Shown here piece by piece: positions 63,147 through 64,000 of a stretch of DNA of 64,000 nt (the stretch's first letter is position 1; every line of letters starts with the position of its first letter). The stretch covers positions 1 through 64,000 of the forward strand of contig CATKHW010000364.1 in assembly GCA_949752795.1 (NCBI GenBank). The letters run 5' to 3'. A program made the translations under genes and the position numbers. Origin of the DNA: Hyperoodon ampullatus. Taxonomy: Eukaryota; Chordata; Mammalia; Artiodactyla; Ziphiidae. The notes beneath the pieces are model-generated. The model was not told where the DNA came from. It saw nothing but the letters and a program-made list of their open reading frames with translations, and searched no databases.

Positions 63147-64000
63147 CTGGGAAAGTCTTTACAATTCATTCAGAGTCTCTGATGAAACCTGGACTGACAC
63201 TATCTACAACGACAGCTGGATGCGGCATAAGGCGGGACACTTGGACTGAGAGGATTGGTGAGATTGGGTGAACAAATGCAGAACCTTTAAAGCATTAATG
63301 CATGGCACCCATTCCATGGGTCCCAACTCTCCAAGTTGAAGGGAATATTACTACAGTTATAACATGTACGGGAAACCTAGAGAACGGACACACTGTGAAT
63401 ACGAAAGGTTTCTAAAACTCAACGAATTGTCCCTCTCCTGGTGCTCCGGTTTGACATTCCACCTGCTTTACTATCAACCTCCCAACTTGGAGAGACAGCC
63501 CCTTTAACCTCCTGGTTCGCACAGGTTGCCAATTTGGCAGAGGATGAAAGGGAAGAGGGAGAACAAATGAGAGAGTAGCTGTTAGGCATTTGGACGGGCA
63601 CATATCACTCTAATTTCCCGGCAGGAAGAAGAATTAACCAAAGTCTCAGCCCCCCACCGGGAACCAGCATAGATCCTGAGCCAAAATTTTGGACCTGCGG
63701 TCAGCTCACCAAAAACGAGTTGAAAAATGGAGCTCAGGGGCACAGCAATTCACAAACTGGCCGAGTAATAAAGGACAACTATCGTCCAAAAATCTGTTGA
63801 GGGAAGGCAACGAGGTGGACTTGAAAGCGAAGCAGAATAGCAGGAAACAGATTTCAAGAGGTACGTTGGAATCACCTTTAAAGCACCGGATGAGGGGCAC
63901 AAATTCGGCAATGATGCACGTGGCCAAAAAGGGCGTATGCGTTTTCTCCTGAATATATTCAGGAGAAAACGCATACGCCCTTTTTGGCCAAGCAAGCAAT
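63147..64000 (+). repeat. Satellite unit 37 (right-truncated, Q-like)
   Basis: The palindrome at 63,919-63,992 has one mismatch (CACGTGGCC). Close to unit 35 in its first part, with private changes (GAAAGTCTTT, GACACTATC, GATGCGGC, AACGAATTGTCC). The window ends eight bases after the palindrome. Confidence 0.95.

Larger units (their letters stand above)
1..64000 (+). repeat. Satellite array of ~1.74-kb L1-derived units
   Basis: The same landmarks recur every 1,736-1,744 bases from end to end: the A-tract followed by CTGGGAAATTC, the 74-bp palindrome, and the L1-like 3' UTR. I phased the units to begin at CTGGG just after the A-tract, which gives 37 units plus a partial one. Neighbouring units differ at a few percent of sites or less, and copies inside higher-order blocks at only scattered bases. 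All units have the same orientation. No SINE, LTR, unique sequence or gene interrupts the array. The strand given is the L1 sense strand. Unit length and L1 content fit the common cetacean satellite, an identification that rests on recalled literature and not on a search. Confidence 0.97.

Noticed and set aside
492..64000. Recurring open frames of 60-145 codons on both strands
   Set aside because: They recur only because the DNA repeats. Many begin at TTG, none is long, and none shows a known domain beyond decayed ORF2. Minus-strand frames are shadows, and some share a peptide with the plus strand only because of the palindrome.
1..64000. CRISPR-like array
   Set aside because: Units are about 1.74 kb with no alternating short repeats and unique spacers, and the L1 content shows mammalian DNA.
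1..64000. CENP-B box (TTCG....A..CGGG)
   Set aside because: TTCG and CCCG occurrences were scanned on both strands of the consensus unit and none fits the core pattern. A centromeric role is neither supported nor excluded.
1..64000. Classical bovine or ovine satellites
   Set aside because: The unit lengths that I recall for those families (about 0.8, 1.4 and 3.8 kb) do not fit 1.74 kb, and I recognise no sequence match.

Overview
The whole window is one satellite array and contains no recognisable host gene. A unit of about 1.74 kb is repeated head to tail 36.8 times (37 units plus a 491-base partial unit at the left edge), with no interruption, spacer or foreign insertion. The unit is built from the 3' end of a mammalian LINE-1 (L1) element. 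It holds decayed ORF2 C-terminal coding sequence, the L1 3' UTR and an A-rich tract that corresponds to the L1 poly(A) tail. The L1 3' UTR resembles that of cetartiodactyls. Together with the unit size, this suggests the common cetacean satellite. From memory, that satellite is about 1.75 kb in baleen whales and about 1.58 kb in dolphins, and it has been proposed to be L1-derived. A baleen whale or a non-delphinid toothed whale is my best guess (about 0.7). I could not check this against a database.

The unit, phased to end at the A-tract, has this order: about 525 bp of weakly assignable sequence, possibly more ORF2; about 250 bp of ORF2 C-terminal sequence; a 74-bp spacerless palindrome; about 520 bp of further ORF2 sequence ending at a stop; and about 370 bp of 3' UTR and A-tract. 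The palindrome interrupts the L1 sequence. In the ORF2 frame it is part of an insertion of about 84 bp (28 codons). It is perfect (37-bp arms) in 15 of 37 units and has one to three mismatches in the others. It is the most unusual element here.

The array has three domains. (1) Units 1-14, 492 to about 24,900, are mostly 1,744 bp because of a 5-bp AGTAA duplication. They show irregular two- and three-unit periodicities, then a run of nearly identical single units (11-14). (2) Units 15-34, about 24,900-59,670, are mostly 1,737-1,740 bp and carry clear higher-order repeats. A five-unit block of 8,695 bp (P-Q-R-S-T) is present twice in succession. A seven-unit block of about 12,171 bp (Q-R-S-T-U-V-W) is also present twice and overlaps the second pentamer, so Q-R-S-T occurs three times. 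(3) Units 35-37, from 59,672, are more diverged and mosaic, and carry Q-like and W-like segments.

The only coding traces are decayed ORF2 pieces in shifting frames. Unit-specific single-base changes open longer frames in some classes: 138 codons in eight units, and 145 codons running through the palindrome in five units. I see no evidence that these are translated. The evolutionary picture is L1 capture, palindrome insertion, then amplification and local homogenisation by unequal exchange.
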